A DNA stretch of 36,681 bases, taken from Reyranella sp. (GTDB taxonomy: Bacteria > Pseudomonadota > Alphaproteobacteria > Reyranellales > Reyranellaceae). The stretch covers positions 1-36,681 of the forward strand of contig JAKFVH010000197.1 in the NCBI GenBank assembly GCA_021732285.1, given 5' to 3'. Below, in pieces: positions 16,716-23,789 of this stretch (positions within the stretch are counted from its first letter, which is position 1; each line of letters starts with the position of its first letter). The notes under the pieces are model-generated. The model did not search any database. It was not told the origin of the DNA and saw only the letters and a program-made list of their open reading frames with translations. The translations under genes were made by a program, and so were the position numbers.

Positions 16716-17906
16716 ATGTTCTTCAACATCCGACCTGATTCGTTTTTGCCTGGCTTTCGCGTCCAACCGCCGAAGGAGCCGGAGGTGCCGGGCTTTCGCA
16801 TGAACCCCGACGGTTCGATCGATAATTCCGTGGCCAGCCGCGCCAGCCCGCCGACGCGCACGCTGCAGAGCTACAATCCGCTGGAGTTCGCTTGGCGCAT
16901 GCTGCCGCCCGAGGCCAGGAAAAGCTACGCCTCGATACCCAATGCGATCGCCGAGGGCATCAATGAGCTGTCGACGGGTGCGGCGATCCGGGATGCGGTG
17001 AATGCCTACACCGACATGAACCGTGCCGCATGGTCCGGACGGGGCTGGGATGCGGCGCGAAGTGGCCTCGGGATGCTGACAGCGGCGGCCGGCGTCATCC
17101 CGATGAACCGGGCCATCACTCAAGCCGGCAAGAAGGTCATCGCTCACCAGACAGCCGAGGCGATTCCCGGACGGGGCACCGGCCACCTGGAGAACCTGAT
17201 CGAAGCGCCACCCGCCGTCCGCGAGGACTTCACGAACCGCGTCTCCGGCGCACTCAATGACCCGAACGGTGTTGACGTCCTGAACAAGGCAGCAGGCCTC
17301 CACGCCTTGCCGACGCAGCCGACGACGGGCGCCTTCCGAGCGACGCCGACCTCGCCGGTGGAGATCAATCCGGGCTTTGCCATGGGCGCCAAGGTACCGC
17401 TGGTCGGCAAGGGTGGTGCGCTCGCCATCGATCCTGCTTCGGAGCAGGCGCTGCGGACGACGGCGACGATGCGCGGCGCCATGACCGCCCAGCTCGGCAA
17501 TCCGTACAACGCGCAGATGCTGCTATCGACCGGCAATAATCTGGTGGTGCCGCTCGACAGCAAGGTGTCGCCGGAGCGCATGTTGGACTTCGTCAATCGA
17601 TATGGAACGGATCGGTTGATCCCGGCCGATACTGGCTCCGCTGTCAGCGTGCTGAATTCCGGGAAACGCCTCACAACGGACGAGGCATCGGACATAGCCT
17701 ATCGGCTATCAGGTGATTCAGGTGCGATTGCTCGCCGGAGTCGAGAAGCATCCGACCCGACGATGAATTACGTCGATCTCAGCACCGAATGGCTGAAACC
17801 TCCCGGTTCACGAGACGTCACGCGACGCATGCTCGACGAGATCGAGCGGCTGAACAGCGTCACACCCGGCGGGCTCGGCACGATGGACAATGCGGAATTG
17901 CGCTAG
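16716..17906 (+). CDS. Protein of unknown function with N-terminal PGFR repeats; ends at an in-frame amber codon
   Basis: A 396-residue protein I do not recognise. The N-terminus has two copies of a PGFR[VM]xP motif (LPGFRVQPP, VPGFRMNPDG), a kind of short repeat I associate with hypothetical proteins of Rhizobiales. A region of small hydrophobic residues (GWDAARSGLGMLTAAAGVIPM) lies near 109-130, and no signal peptide is evident. AGGAG at 16705-16709 supports the ATG at 16716. The frame stops at TAG (17904-17906), but the same frame continues without a stop to TGA at 18120-18122. The product may therefore be truncated, or a read-through product of about 468 residues. The good promoter and start argue that the gene is expressed. 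Confidence 0.65.
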   Translation: MFFNIRPDSFLPGFRVQPPKEPEVPGFRMNPDGSIDNSVASRASPPTRTLQSYNPLEFAWRMLPPEARKSYASIPNAIAEGINELSTGAAIRDAVNAYTDMNRAAWSGRGWDAARSGLGMLTAAAGVIPMNRAITQAGKKVIAHQTAEAIPGRGTGHLENLIEAPPAVREDFTNRVSGALNDPNGVDVLNKAAGLHALPTQPTTGAFRATPTSPVEINPGFAMGAKVPLVGKGGALAIDPASEQALRTTATMRGAMTAQLGNPYNAQMLLSTGNNLVVPLDSKVSPERMLDFVNRYGTDRLIPADTGSAVSVLNSGKRLTTDEASDIAYRLSGDSGAIARRSREASDPTMNYVDLSTEWLKPPGSRDVTRRMLDEIERLNSVTPGGLGTMDNAELR

Positions 17907-18122
17907 GCCGCGGGCAAGCTGCATACGATCTATGACAGCCACGCCCAGATGGGACAGACGGTGCGTCCTGACCTGATGAATCTTCTTCGCATCATGTCGC
18001 AAGACGGGATCGATGGGCTGAAAGCGGCCATGCGGGACAACAAGCAACTGTTGCCAAGTCTCGGCCTCGCCGCTTTGGTGCCGGCGTTGGTCGACGACGG
18101 CAAGCAGGCAGACGTCTACTGA
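17907..18122 (+). pseudogene. In-frame continuation of the preceding gene after the amber codon
   Basis: The frame continues 71 codons after TAG with protein-like content (GKLHTIYDSHAQMGQTV, then PDLMNLLRIMSQDGIDGLKAAM, then LLPSLGLAALVPALVDD). It ends with TGA at 18120-18122, abutting the convergent 149-residue gene with a 7-base overlap, as at other convergent junctions here. This suggests the original gene ended at 18122 and the TAG is a recent nonsense change, a read-through site or a base error. Confidence 0.5.
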
Positions 18123-18565
18123 CGGTATATCCGGTCGCTCGGGCGTCGGCCGTAAATCACGAGCGGCGGCCGATTCAATATCTCTTGGGTCTCGGCCCGT
18201 ATTGCGGCTGGCGCCCAGCCCCAGACAGCCAGAACGTAAGTCCCGATCGTCCGGTCGCCGTGCCTGCCGACGAATTCGATCCTGGCATTCTTGCCATCGG
18301 GATCGATCATGAGGACACGAGCGTTCCTTGGATTCCTGTGCGTCAGGTCAATCGCCCCGGGTCCTTCGGGCAGTGGTGGATGGCGACCGGGGGTTGGGTC
18401 GATCTCGGCCCCGGCTGCTTCGGACGCCGTCGCCTCGCACGGGCCGGTCAGCATGTATTCCGCGATGACCAATTCACCGTGCTGCTCGACGAATTCGATC
18501 TCGGCGGTCTTGCCGTCGGGATCGATGTCGAGGACGCGGGCCTTTCTCGGATGCTTGCCTGCCAT
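18116..18565 (-). CDS. Small repeat protein of unknown function, paralogue 2 of a tandem pair
   Basis: A 149-residue soluble protein without signal or membrane segment. It contains the same unit of about 33 residues twice. The consensus is PR[KN]ARVLxIDPDGKxAxIEFVxxHG, starting near residues 4 and 77, each unit ending in a Y about 10 residues after HG. The units are joined by a proline-rich linker (DPTPGRHPPLPEGP). Function is unknown; the short beta-rich units look like a small binding domain. The methionine at 18565 is chosen because it gives exactly the same length and start (M-x-GKHPRKARVLDID) as the gene upstream, 8 bases away. Confidence 0.7.
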   Translation of the reverse strand: MAGKHPRKARVLDIDPDGKTAEIEFVEQHGELVIAEYMLTGPCEATASEAAGAEIDPTPGRHPPLPEGPGAIDLTHRNPRNARVLMIDPDGKNARIEFVGRHGDRTIGTYVLAVWGWAPAAIRAETQEILNRPPLVIYGRRPSDRIYRQ

Positions 18566-18573
18566 ATCGACAC

Positions 18574-19023
18574 CTACTGCCGCCACCGCGGGTCTTTTGG
18601 ATGGCGGCCGTAGATCCACCTTGGCGGCCGATCCAGAATCTCCTGGACTCTCGCTCGTTCGGCTGCCGGCGGCCAGTTCCAGCCAGAACGCGCATACACT
18701 CCGACGACTCGCTTGCCGTGCTGGTCGACGAATTCGATCTTGGCATTCTTGCCATCCGGATCGATCCTCAGGACTCGAGCGTTTCTTGGGTTTCTGTGTG
18801 GCAGCTCAATCGTCTCGGGTCCTTCGGGCAGTGGTGGATGGCGACCGGGAGTTGGGTCAACTTCGGCCCCGGCTGCCTCGGACGCCGTCGCTTCGCCCAG
18901 GCCGATCAGCCCATAGTCCGCGATGACCAATTCGTCGTACTCCTCGGCGAACTCGATCTCGGCGGCCTTGCCGTCGGGATCGATGTCGAGGACGCGGGCC
19001 TTTCTTGGATGCTTGCCTGGCAT
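18574..19023 (-). CDS. Small repeat protein of unknown function, paralogue 1 of a tandem pair
   Basis: A 149-residue protein that aligns without gaps to its downstream neighbour. It has the same start (MPGKHPRKARVLDID), the same linker (ATASEAAGAEVDPTPGRHPP) and the same end (RQ). It carries two internal PR[KN]ARVLxIDPDGK units like its twin, so the locus holds four units from an internal duplication followed by a gene duplication. The ribosome site GGTGG precedes the ATG at 19023. The upstream stretch 19024-19310 (287 bases) holds no gene I can support, is comparatively A/T-rich, and contains the palindrome at 19226-19243. Confidence 0.7.
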   Translation of the reverse strand: MPGKHPRKARVLDIDPDGKAAEIEFAEEYDELVIADYGLIGLGEATASEAAGAEVDPTPGRHPPLPEGPETIELPHRNPRNARVLRIDPDGKNAKIEFVDQHGKRVVGVYARSGWNWPPAAERARVQEILDRPPRWIYGRHPKDPRWRQ

Positions 19024-19225
19024 ATCGCCACCCTCGTTTTAGTGCTTTGGGCGGGACGCCCGGGCGCACAAGCTGAGATCAAATCATGCCCTGCACAGAC
19101 AATAGCGCATTCGATTTCGAGCCGCCATTTCTTTGTTGCTCACCCTACAACTTGAGATTGCTTTATCTTTCGACAATCAATGGCCATAAATCCGCTCGAT
19201 GTTTCGGGTATGGCATCGTGGGAGG

Positions 19226-19243
19226 CCGATGACATGTCATCGG
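19226..19243. promoter_or_regulatory. Perfect 18-base palindrome, possible operator
   Basis: CCGATGACATGTCATCGG reads the same on both strands over all 18 bases. It lies in the gap between the 149-residue gene pair and the small membrane-protein reading frame. Its core half-site ATGAC/GTCAT is the same as in the inverted repeat at 16581-16594, but with a spacing of 2 instead of 4. Confidence 0.45.
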
Positions 19244-19310
19244 GATCGCTGACACAGTTTGTGGGCCTGATCATGTCGAGGGCCGTGGTTGCGTAGACTA
19301 GGAAGGGAGC

Positions 19311-19571
19311 GTGACACCGTCGGACCCGCCGCGGCCAAGCTCGGATCCCGAACGGCGCGCGCCTGGATACTGGGCATCCTGCCGGGCCTCGTTCTCATGG
19401 TGGCGATGCTGCAGGCCTGGCGATATTGGAGCCTCTGGGCTTGGGGGTTGGGTTTTCTTCTTCTCGTTCGTTGTCGGTCCTCTTCTTTATCTGCCTCGAA
19501 AGCGGCCGACAGCGAAGACGATATTGATCGCCTTGTCCGTGGGAACGTACCTTTCGCTATTGTTTCACTAG
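19311..19571 (+). pseudogene. Small membrane protein, probably frameshifted
   Basis: The GTG at 19311 has a strong ribosome site (GGAAGGGAG, 19301-19309) and gives an 86-residue reading frame. Its second half looks real (VVGPLLYLPRKRPTAKTILIALSVGTYLSLLF, a membrane helix), but its middle is rich in Cys, Trp and Arg. Over the same middle bases (about 19360-19470) another frame gives a convincing hydrophobic stretch (WILGILPGLVLMVAMLQAW and LWAWGLGFLLLV) with the codon use of its neighbours. A frame switch near 19465-19480 would join the two into a protein with two or three helices. The N-terminal part may need a second switch, in the GGCGCGCGCC run near 19353. It is probably a decayed gene or one affected by base errors. 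Confidence 0.4.
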
Positions 19572-19641
19572 CCTCGTCAGATCTCTCTCGGACATGAGGC
19601 AACGACCTGATACGTTGGCTCACGGTGAACGAGAGAGAGAA

Positions 19642-20124
19642 ATGAAGCAATTCGCTGTTGTTGGCCTCGGCCTTTGTCTGCTTGCCACCTCCGCCTCCGC
19701 CCAGCCCATGGGCCAGAACCAGCCACCCAATCAGTGGGTGTCGAACTGCAACTACGAGAAGGGCAAGGACTGCACCGTGTCGGCGATGATCGACGGCGGC
19801 CCCAACAACCTTCTGGGCACGTTCCTGATCGTGAGCTACTCGGTGGCCTACACCACGCTCACCGTGGTGGCCGACGGCATCGGCTCGCGGGCCAGCATGC
19901 AGGTCGACAACTGGCCCTTCGTCTCCACCAGCATCTGCACCGGCGGCGCCTGCTCCTACGACCAAGGCAAGTCGGCCGAGCTTTTACAAACCATGCTCAA
20001 GGGCTCGTCGATCACCGTCCAGCTCTCGACCCAGGCCGATGGCATGGCCGGCCCGCTCACCAACACGCTGCAGGGCTTCGCCGCCCAGTACGAGCGGGCC
20101 GTCCGGGCCCAGCAGGGCCGCTGA
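19642..20124 (+). CDS. Exported protein resembling the invasion-associated locus B (IalB) family
   Basis: A 160-residue secreted protein with a clean signal peptide (MKQFAVVGLGLCLLATSASAQ). The mature part has a C-N-Y-E-K-G-K-D-C pair near the start and C-TGGAC later, then SAELLQTMLKGSSITVQLSTQADG and LTNTLQGFAAQYERAV. This order (early disulfide pair, CxxGxC loop, LLxxLxxG strand, LxGF helix) resembles IalB-family periplasmic proteins of alphaproteobacteria; I judge it by pattern only. The ATG at 19642 follows a GAGAGAGA purine run and starts the signal peptide. It ends 10 bases from the convergent DUF899 gene. Confidence 0.7.
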   Translation: MKQFAVVGLGLCLLATSASAQPMGQNQPPNQWVSNCNYEKGKDCTVSAMIDGGPNNLLGTFLIVSYSVAYTTLTVVADGIGSRASMQVDNWPFVSTSICTGGACSYDQGKSAELLQTMLKGSSITVQLSTQADGMAGPLTNTLQGFAAQYERAVRAQQGR

Positions 20125-20134
20125 TCGCGCGGAC

Positions 20135-20764
20135 TCAGCCCAGCAAGCTGAGATAGGTGAGGCTGAGCGGCATGTCGCCGCCGTTGGTGTAGGCCGAGTA
20201 GGTGTGGAACACCTCGCCCGTGGCACTGCGCGCAAACACGCTGGTGCCCGGCACGTCCTCGCGGTCCATCCTGGTGCGCTCGAAGCCGTAGACGACCTCC
20301 TGGCCGACCTGCTCGGGCCGGTAGGCCGCCTGGAAGTCGTAGCTGAAGTCCGACGGCTGCGAGGACACCCAGCGGAAGCGCCAGCCGCGACGCCGGCGAT
20401 AGTCCTCGATCCGGTCGATCGGCGCGCGCGAGACCGCGGTGAAGGTCGCGTCATGGCGGGCGAGCTGCTCGCCGAGCCCGTCGAGATGGTTGCCGAGCTG
20501 CGAGCAACCCGGGCAGCCATCCTGCCAGTCCGGCGCGAACATGAAGTGATAGACGATCAGCCGCCCGCGGCCCTCGAACAGCTCGCCGAGCGTCTGCCGG
20601 CCGGCCGGCGTGTCGAAGGCATAGGCCTTGTCGACCGCCGTCCAGGGCAGCGCACGGCGCTGCTCGACGATCCGCGCGCGCAGCTCGGCGAGCTTCTCCT
20701 CCTCGGCCAACAGCGCCTGGCGGGCCGCAAGCCACTCCGCACTGGAAACGATGTCGTGCTGCAT
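20135..20764 (-). CDS. DUF899 family thioredoxin-like protein
   Basis: A 209-residue cytoplasmic protein of the DUF899 family, which has a thioredoxin-like fold. Visible family features are LIVYHFMFAPDWQDGCPGCSQLGNHLDGL with a C84-x-x-C87 pair, the FTAVSRAPIDRIEDYRRRRGW block and the VPGTSVFARSATGEVFHTYSAY block near the end. Function is not established; the fold and CxxC suggest a redox or peroxide-related role. It is second in an operon with the ABM-like gene (14-base gap), whose promoter mirrors that of the divergent ECF sigma factor. Confidence 0.88.
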   Translation of the reverse strand: MQHDIVSSAEWLAARQALLAEEEKLAELRARIVEQRRALPWTAVDKAYAFDTPAGRQTLGELFEGRGRLIVYHFMFAPDWQDGCPGCSQLGNHLDGLGEQLARHDATFTAVSRAPIDRIEDYRRRRGWRFRWVSSQPSDFSYDFQAAYRPEQVGQEVVYGFERTRMDREDVPGTSVFARSATGEVFHTYSAYTNGGDMPLSLTYLSLLG

Positions 20765-20778
20765 GGCCGTTTTCCCGT

Positions 20779-21075
20779 TCAGGCGAGCATGCCGTAGTTG
20801 CCGACGATGACGGGCTGGGCCGGCTGCGGCGGCTCGGCACAGCGCTCGCGGATGTCCTTCTGGAAGGCGCGGAAGCTCTCGAAGCTCGTCAGCGCCGGCC
20901 CGCCGTCGTCGGACATTGCGATATGGACGAACGTGTCGTCGGGCAGCCGGAACGCCGCGTAGCGCAGCCCGGCCGGCGCCTTGGCTAAAAGCTCGTCGAA
21001 TACCGCCGCGCTCAGGCGCTGGTTTTCGTCGGCTCGTTCGGGCTTGGCGCGATAGCGTACGAGGGTCCATTTCAT
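20779..21075 (-). CDS. Small ABM-like (dimeric alpha/beta barrel) protein
   Basis: A 98-residue protein with the compact pattern of the dimeric alpha+beta barrel family: a first strand MKWTLVRYRAKPE, helix ADENQRLSAAVFDELL, strand LRYAAFRLPDDTFVHIAMSD, helix ALTSFESFRAFQKDIRERC, and final strand QPVIVGNYGML. Members act as small monooxygenases or heme/ligand-binding proteins, or have unknown roles. It is first in the operon with DUF899. The ATG at 21075 follows a GAGGAG ribosome site, with a leader of only about 28 bases from the predicted ECF promoter. Confidence 0.75.
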   Translation of the reverse strand: MKWTLVRYRAKPERADENQRLSAAVFDELLAKAPAGLRYAAFRLPDDTFVHIAMSDDGGPALTSFESFRAFQKDIRERCAEPPQPAQPVIVGNYGMLA

Positions 21076-21109
21076 GGCGTGTGTCTCCTCAGGAGTTGCT
21101 GTCCTGGAA

Positions 21110-21136
21110 GACGATTGGCCGGCGGCAAAGGATTCG
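21110..21136 (-). promoter_or_regulatory. Predicted ECF-type promoter of the ABM-DUF899 operon
   Basis: On the minus strand, CGAATCCTTTG (21136-21126) is followed after exactly 12 bases by CGTC (21113-21110). CGTC is a common ECF -10 element. The same element and spacing appear on the plus strand in front of the sigma gene. The start of transcription would fall near 21103, ahead of the GAGGAG ribosome site. Confidence 0.65.
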
Positions 21137-21156
21137 TGAAAAATGTCGCCTTCTTG

Positions 21157-21183
21157 CGAATCCTTTGGCCCCGCTAAAACGTC
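21157..21183 (+). promoter_or_regulatory. Predicted autoregulated ECF-type promoter of the sigma gene
   Basis: CGAATCCTTTG (21157-21167), 12 bases, then CGTC (21180-21183). It is the mirror image of the promoter on the other strand, with 20 bases between the two -35-like elements. Transcription would start near 21190, leaving a very short leader with AGAGG before the ATG at 21205. Confidence 0.65.
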
Positions 21184-21204
21184 GTCACGGCATAAGAGGC
21201 AAGC

Positions 21205-22089
21205 ATGACCGACCCCAAGGCAGAGTTCGAGCGGCTGCTGGCCGAGCTGCGGCCGAGGTTGCACCGCTATTGCGCCCGCATGACGGGCTCGGTGATCGAC
21301 GGAGAAGACGTGCTGCAGGAGACGCTGGTCAAGGCGATCGAGGCCTTCCCGCATACCGGCCCGCTCGCCAACGTCGAGGGCTGGTTGTTCCGCATCGCTC
21401 ACAACGCGGCGCTGGATTTCCTGCGCCGCCGCAGCCGCCGCGAGGGCGTCCAGGACGGCGACGAGGCGCTGGAGGCGATCGCCGACCCCGACAGCGAGAT
21501 CGACCGCCGCCAGGCGGCCGCCGCCAGCCTGCGCACCCTGATGCGCCTGCCGGTAGCCCAGCGCAGCAGTGTCATCCTGATGGATGTGCTGGGCCATTCC
21601 CTCGAGGAGATCTCGGAGGTGCTCGAAAGCACGGTGCCCGCGGTAAAAGCCAACCTGCATCGCGGCCGCCAGCGGCTCAGCGAGCTCGCCGCCGAACCCG
21701 ACGACCGGCCGCCTCCGGTACTGGCCAAGGCCGACCGCCAGCGGCTTGCGGCCTATGTCGAGCGCTTCAACGCCCGCGATTTCGATGCGCTGCGCGCCCA
21801 GCTCACAGATGAAGTGAAGGTCGAGGTCGTGAACCGCACGCGCCTCAACGGCCGTGGCGAGGTCCGCCGCTACTTCGGCAACTATAGCCAGACGACCGAC
21901 TGGCATCTCGTGCCGGGACTGGTCGAAGGCCGGCCGGCGGCGGTGGTGCTCGATCCCGACCAGCCGGTGGACCCGCCGCTCTACTTCATGCTGGTCGACT
22001 GGCGGGACGGCCATCTGCTGAACGTCCGAGATTTCCGCTATGCGCGCTACGTCGTGGATGGAGCCGAGCTCAGCTTCAACGCTTTGTGA
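21205..22089 (+). CDS. ECF sigma factor with C-terminal SnoaL-like domain (SigJ-like)
   Basis: A 294-residue extracytoplasmic-function sigma factor. Region 2 covers about residues 10-75 (LHRYCARMTGSVIDGEDVLQETLVKA, VEGWLFRIAHNAALDFLRRRSR). Region 4 covers about 110-165, with RSSVILMDVLGHSLEEISEVL and PAVKANLHRGRQRL forming the helix-turn-helix. An NTF2/SnoaL-like extension of about 120 residues follows (RLAAYVERFNARDFDALRAQLTDEVKVEV). In related sigma factors such extensions take the place of an anti-sigma factor and tune activity. I do not see the WLPEPL and DGGGR motifs I associate with the ECF41 group, so it may be a different subgroup. No anti-sigma gene is adjacent. The gene lies divergent from the ABM-DUF899 operon, and both have the same promoter element. 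Confidence 0.9.
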   Translation: MTDPKAEFERLLAELRPRLHRYCARMTGSVIDGEDVLQETLVKAIEAFPHTGPLANVEGWLFRIAHNAALDFLRRRSRREGVQDGDEALEAIADPDSEIDRRQAAAASLRTLMRLPVAQRSSVILMDVLGHSLEEISEVLESTVPAVKANLHRGRQRLSELAAEPDDRPPPVLAKADRQRLAAYVERFNARDFDALRAQLTDEVKVEVVNRTRLNGRGEVRRYFGNYSQTTDWHLVPGLVEGRPAAVVLDPDQPVDPPLYFMLVDWRDGHLLNVRDFRYARYVVDGAELSFNAL

Positions 22090-22160
22090 TGATGCCGTGG
22101 CCCGGCAGGCCGGTGCATAATCGGCGGTGCTATCGCTCTGTTCACGAGGGAGGCACCACC

Positions 22161-22598
22161 ATGCACAAGCTGCTGATCCGTACCGCTGTTGCCGGGCTGG
22201 CGACGGCTGCTCTGTTGTCCCTGGCGCCAGCTGCATTCGCCCAGGCGGTGAACTACAAGGCCGATCTCACGGGCGCGGCCCAGGTGCCGCCCAACGCCGC
22301 CAAAGGCACAGGCACGCTCCAGGCGACCTACGATCCTGCCAGCAAGAAGCTGAGCTACACGGTGAACTACAAGGACCTGAGTGGTCCCGTCACGGCGGCC
22401 CATTTCCATGGGCCTGCCGCCGCCGGCGCCAATGCCGGCGTGGCCGTGCCGGCCGCCGCCCCGCTCACCAGCCCGATCAAGGGCGAGGCCACGCTGACCG
22501 ACGCCCAGGCCGCCGATCTCGCCGCCGGCCGCTTGTACTTCAACATCCACACCGCGGCCAACCCGCCGGGCGAGATCCGCGGCCAGGTCACGAAGTAG
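22161..22598 (+). CDS. Exported CHRD-domain protein
   Basis: A 145-residue exported protein: a signal peptide (to about AAFAQA, residue 28) and one CHRD domain. The domain shows the family features VNYKADLTGAAQVPPN at the start, LSYTVNYKDLSGPVTAAHFHGPA in the middle and the closing GRLYFNIHTAANPPGEIRGQVT. CHRD domains are immunoglobulin-like and named from chordin; their bacterial role is unclear, perhaps extracellular or metal-related. GAGGGAGG at 22147-22153 supports the ATG at 22161. It lies 71 bases after the sigma gene in the same direction but shows no copy of the ECF-type promoter element. Confidence 0.9.
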   Translation: MHKLLIRTAVAGLATAALLSLAPAAFAQAVNYKADLTGAAQVPPNAAKGTGTLQATYDPASKKLSYTVNYKDLSGPVTAAHFHGPAAAGANAGVAVPAAAPLTSPIKGEATLTDAQAADLAAGRLYFNIHTAANPPGEIRGQVTK

Positions 22599-22623
22599 AC
22601 TCGCACGTCACCGCTACAAAGCT

Positions 22624-22670
22624 GCCTCACCCTTCGAGACGGACGCTGCGCGTCCTCCTCAGGGTGAGGC
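22624..22670 (+). repeat. Palindromic intergenic repeat (GCCTCACCCT arms)
   Basis: GCCTCACCCT (22624-22633) and AGGGTGAGGC (22661-22670) are exact complements, with an inner GGACG-CTGCG-CGTCC hairpin. It lies between the convergent CHRD and acetyltransferase genes and could serve as a two-way terminator. It is a different family from the long repeat at 2107, 12044 and 28480. Confidence 0.8.
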
Positions 22671-22677
22671 GGTGCGC

Positions 22678-23079
22678 TTACCGCTTCCTTCGGTAGAGGA
22701 AGCAGTTGTCGGCGTTAGGCATCTTGATGCCCTGATAGAAGGTCATCGCCGTCGGCGCCGACAAGAGCAGCGTCGTGGTGAGCTCACCGCCGGCCTGGAC
22801 CCGCGTCTCCTCGATCAGGCGCTTGCCGATGCCTTGGCCCTGGCAGGCCTTGTCGACGGCGAGGTCGGAGAGATAGCAGCAGAAGCAGAAGTCGGTCAGC
22901 GAGCGGGCGAAGCCTACCAGCCGGCCGTCCTGGCGCGCGGTCAGGATCAGGTTGGCGTGGGCCAGCATGCGCTCGACGCGGCCGCGATCCTCGATCGGCC
23001 GGTTGAGGCCGGATTTACGCACGACGTCAATGTATTCGTCGGCGCCGAGATAATCCTCGCGGGCATACACGGTGTTCAT
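22678..23079 (-). CDS. GNAT-family N-acetyltransferase
   Basis: A 133-residue acetyltransferase of the GNAT fold. The acetyl-CoA loop is visible as DLAVDKACQGQGIGKRLIEE (Q-x-x-G-x-G), followed by strand TTLLLSAPTAMTFYQGIKMP (the C-terminal GNAT part with its Y/F). The acceptor is unknown. The start at 23079 overlaps the hydrolase stop as ATGA, so translation is coupled. It is the last gene of the kup-hydrolase-GNAT run. Confidence 0.88.
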   Translation of the reverse strand: MNTVYAREDYLGADEYIDVVRKSGLNRPIEDRGRVERMLAHANLILTARQDGRLVGFARSLTDFCFCCYLSDLAVDKACQGQGIGKRLIEETRVQAGGELTTTLLLSAPTAMTFYQGIKMPNADNCFLYRRKR

Positions 23080-23774
23080 TGGCTCAACCATCTCCTCAAG
23101 GCCGTGGTGACTTCCGCGGGCTTCTCCAGCGGGCTCATGTGTCCGCATTCCTCCAGCACGATCAGCCGCGATTGGGCGATATCGGCCGCCATCTCCTCCG
23201 AGCGCGGCAGCGGCGTCACCTGGTCCTGGCGGCCGACGATCACCACGGTCGGGACGTCGATGTCGACCAGCATGTGCCGGCTGTCGATGCGGTCGATGAT
23301 GGCGCGCTGCTCGGACACGAAGCCCTCGGCGCCGATCTCCTGGGCCATGTCGAAGATCGGCTGACTGATCGTGGCATCGTCGATGTGGCGGGGATGCACG
23401 AGCTGCGGCAGCAGCGTGCGCTGCACGCCGTGGAAGCGGCCGATCTTGGTCTGGTCGAGCAGGGCGCGGCGGCGCTTGGTCGATTCGGCTGAGTCAGGTG
23501 CGGCCTGGGTGTCCATCAGGGCCAGCCGCTCGACCCTCGTGGCGGCCCGGCGCAGGATCTCGAAGGCGACATAGCCGCCCATGGAAAAGCCGACGAGCGC
23601 GAAGGTCGGCGGTGCCATCGCCAATGTCGCCTCGGCCATCGCGCCCATCGTGTCGTGGTGCCACAGCTCGGGAACGATGCAGTCGGCTATGTCTGACAGG
23701 GCCTCGATCTGCTGCTCGAAGACCCGGCGGGTGTTGAGCAGGCCGGGGAGCAGAACGAGCGTCGTGCGAGGCAT
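23076..23774 (-). CDS. Alpha/beta-fold hydrolase
   Basis: A 232-residue serine hydrolase. It shows the HG-like LLPGLLNTRRVFEQQ start, the nucleophile elbow GFSMGG with S64, the acid in VGRQDQVTP and the histidine in LEECGHMSPLEKP. It is of the small pimeloyl-ACP esterase/3-oxoadipate enol-lactonase-like type, but the substrate is not evident. It lies 15 bases after kup in the same direction and overlaps the acetyltransferase start. Confidence 0.9.
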   Translation of the reverse strand: MPRTTLVLLPGLLNTRRVFEQQIEALSDIADCIVPELWHHDTMGAMAEATLAMAPPTFALVGFSMGGYVAFEILRRAATRVERLALMDTQAAPDSAESTKRRRALLDQTKIGRFHGVQRTLLPQLVHPRHIDDATISQPIFDMAQEIGAEGFVSEQRAIIDRIDSRHMLVDIDVPTVVIVGRQDQVTPLPRSEEMAADIAQSRLIVLEECGHMSPLEKPAEVTTALRRWLSQ

Positions 23775-23789
23775 GAAGGGGGCCGAGGG

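Noticed and set aside
16716-19600. The accessory patch as a prophage or integrated element
   Set aside because: No integrase, tRNA, attachment repeats or recognisable phage gene could be found; only unknown genes and a local shift to lower GC support transfer.
20779-22236. A 485-codon minus-strand frame that would extend the ABM-like protein N-terminally
   Set aside because: The extension runs opposite the ECF sigma gene and across its promoter; the ABM-like protein starts properly at 21075 with a ribosome site.
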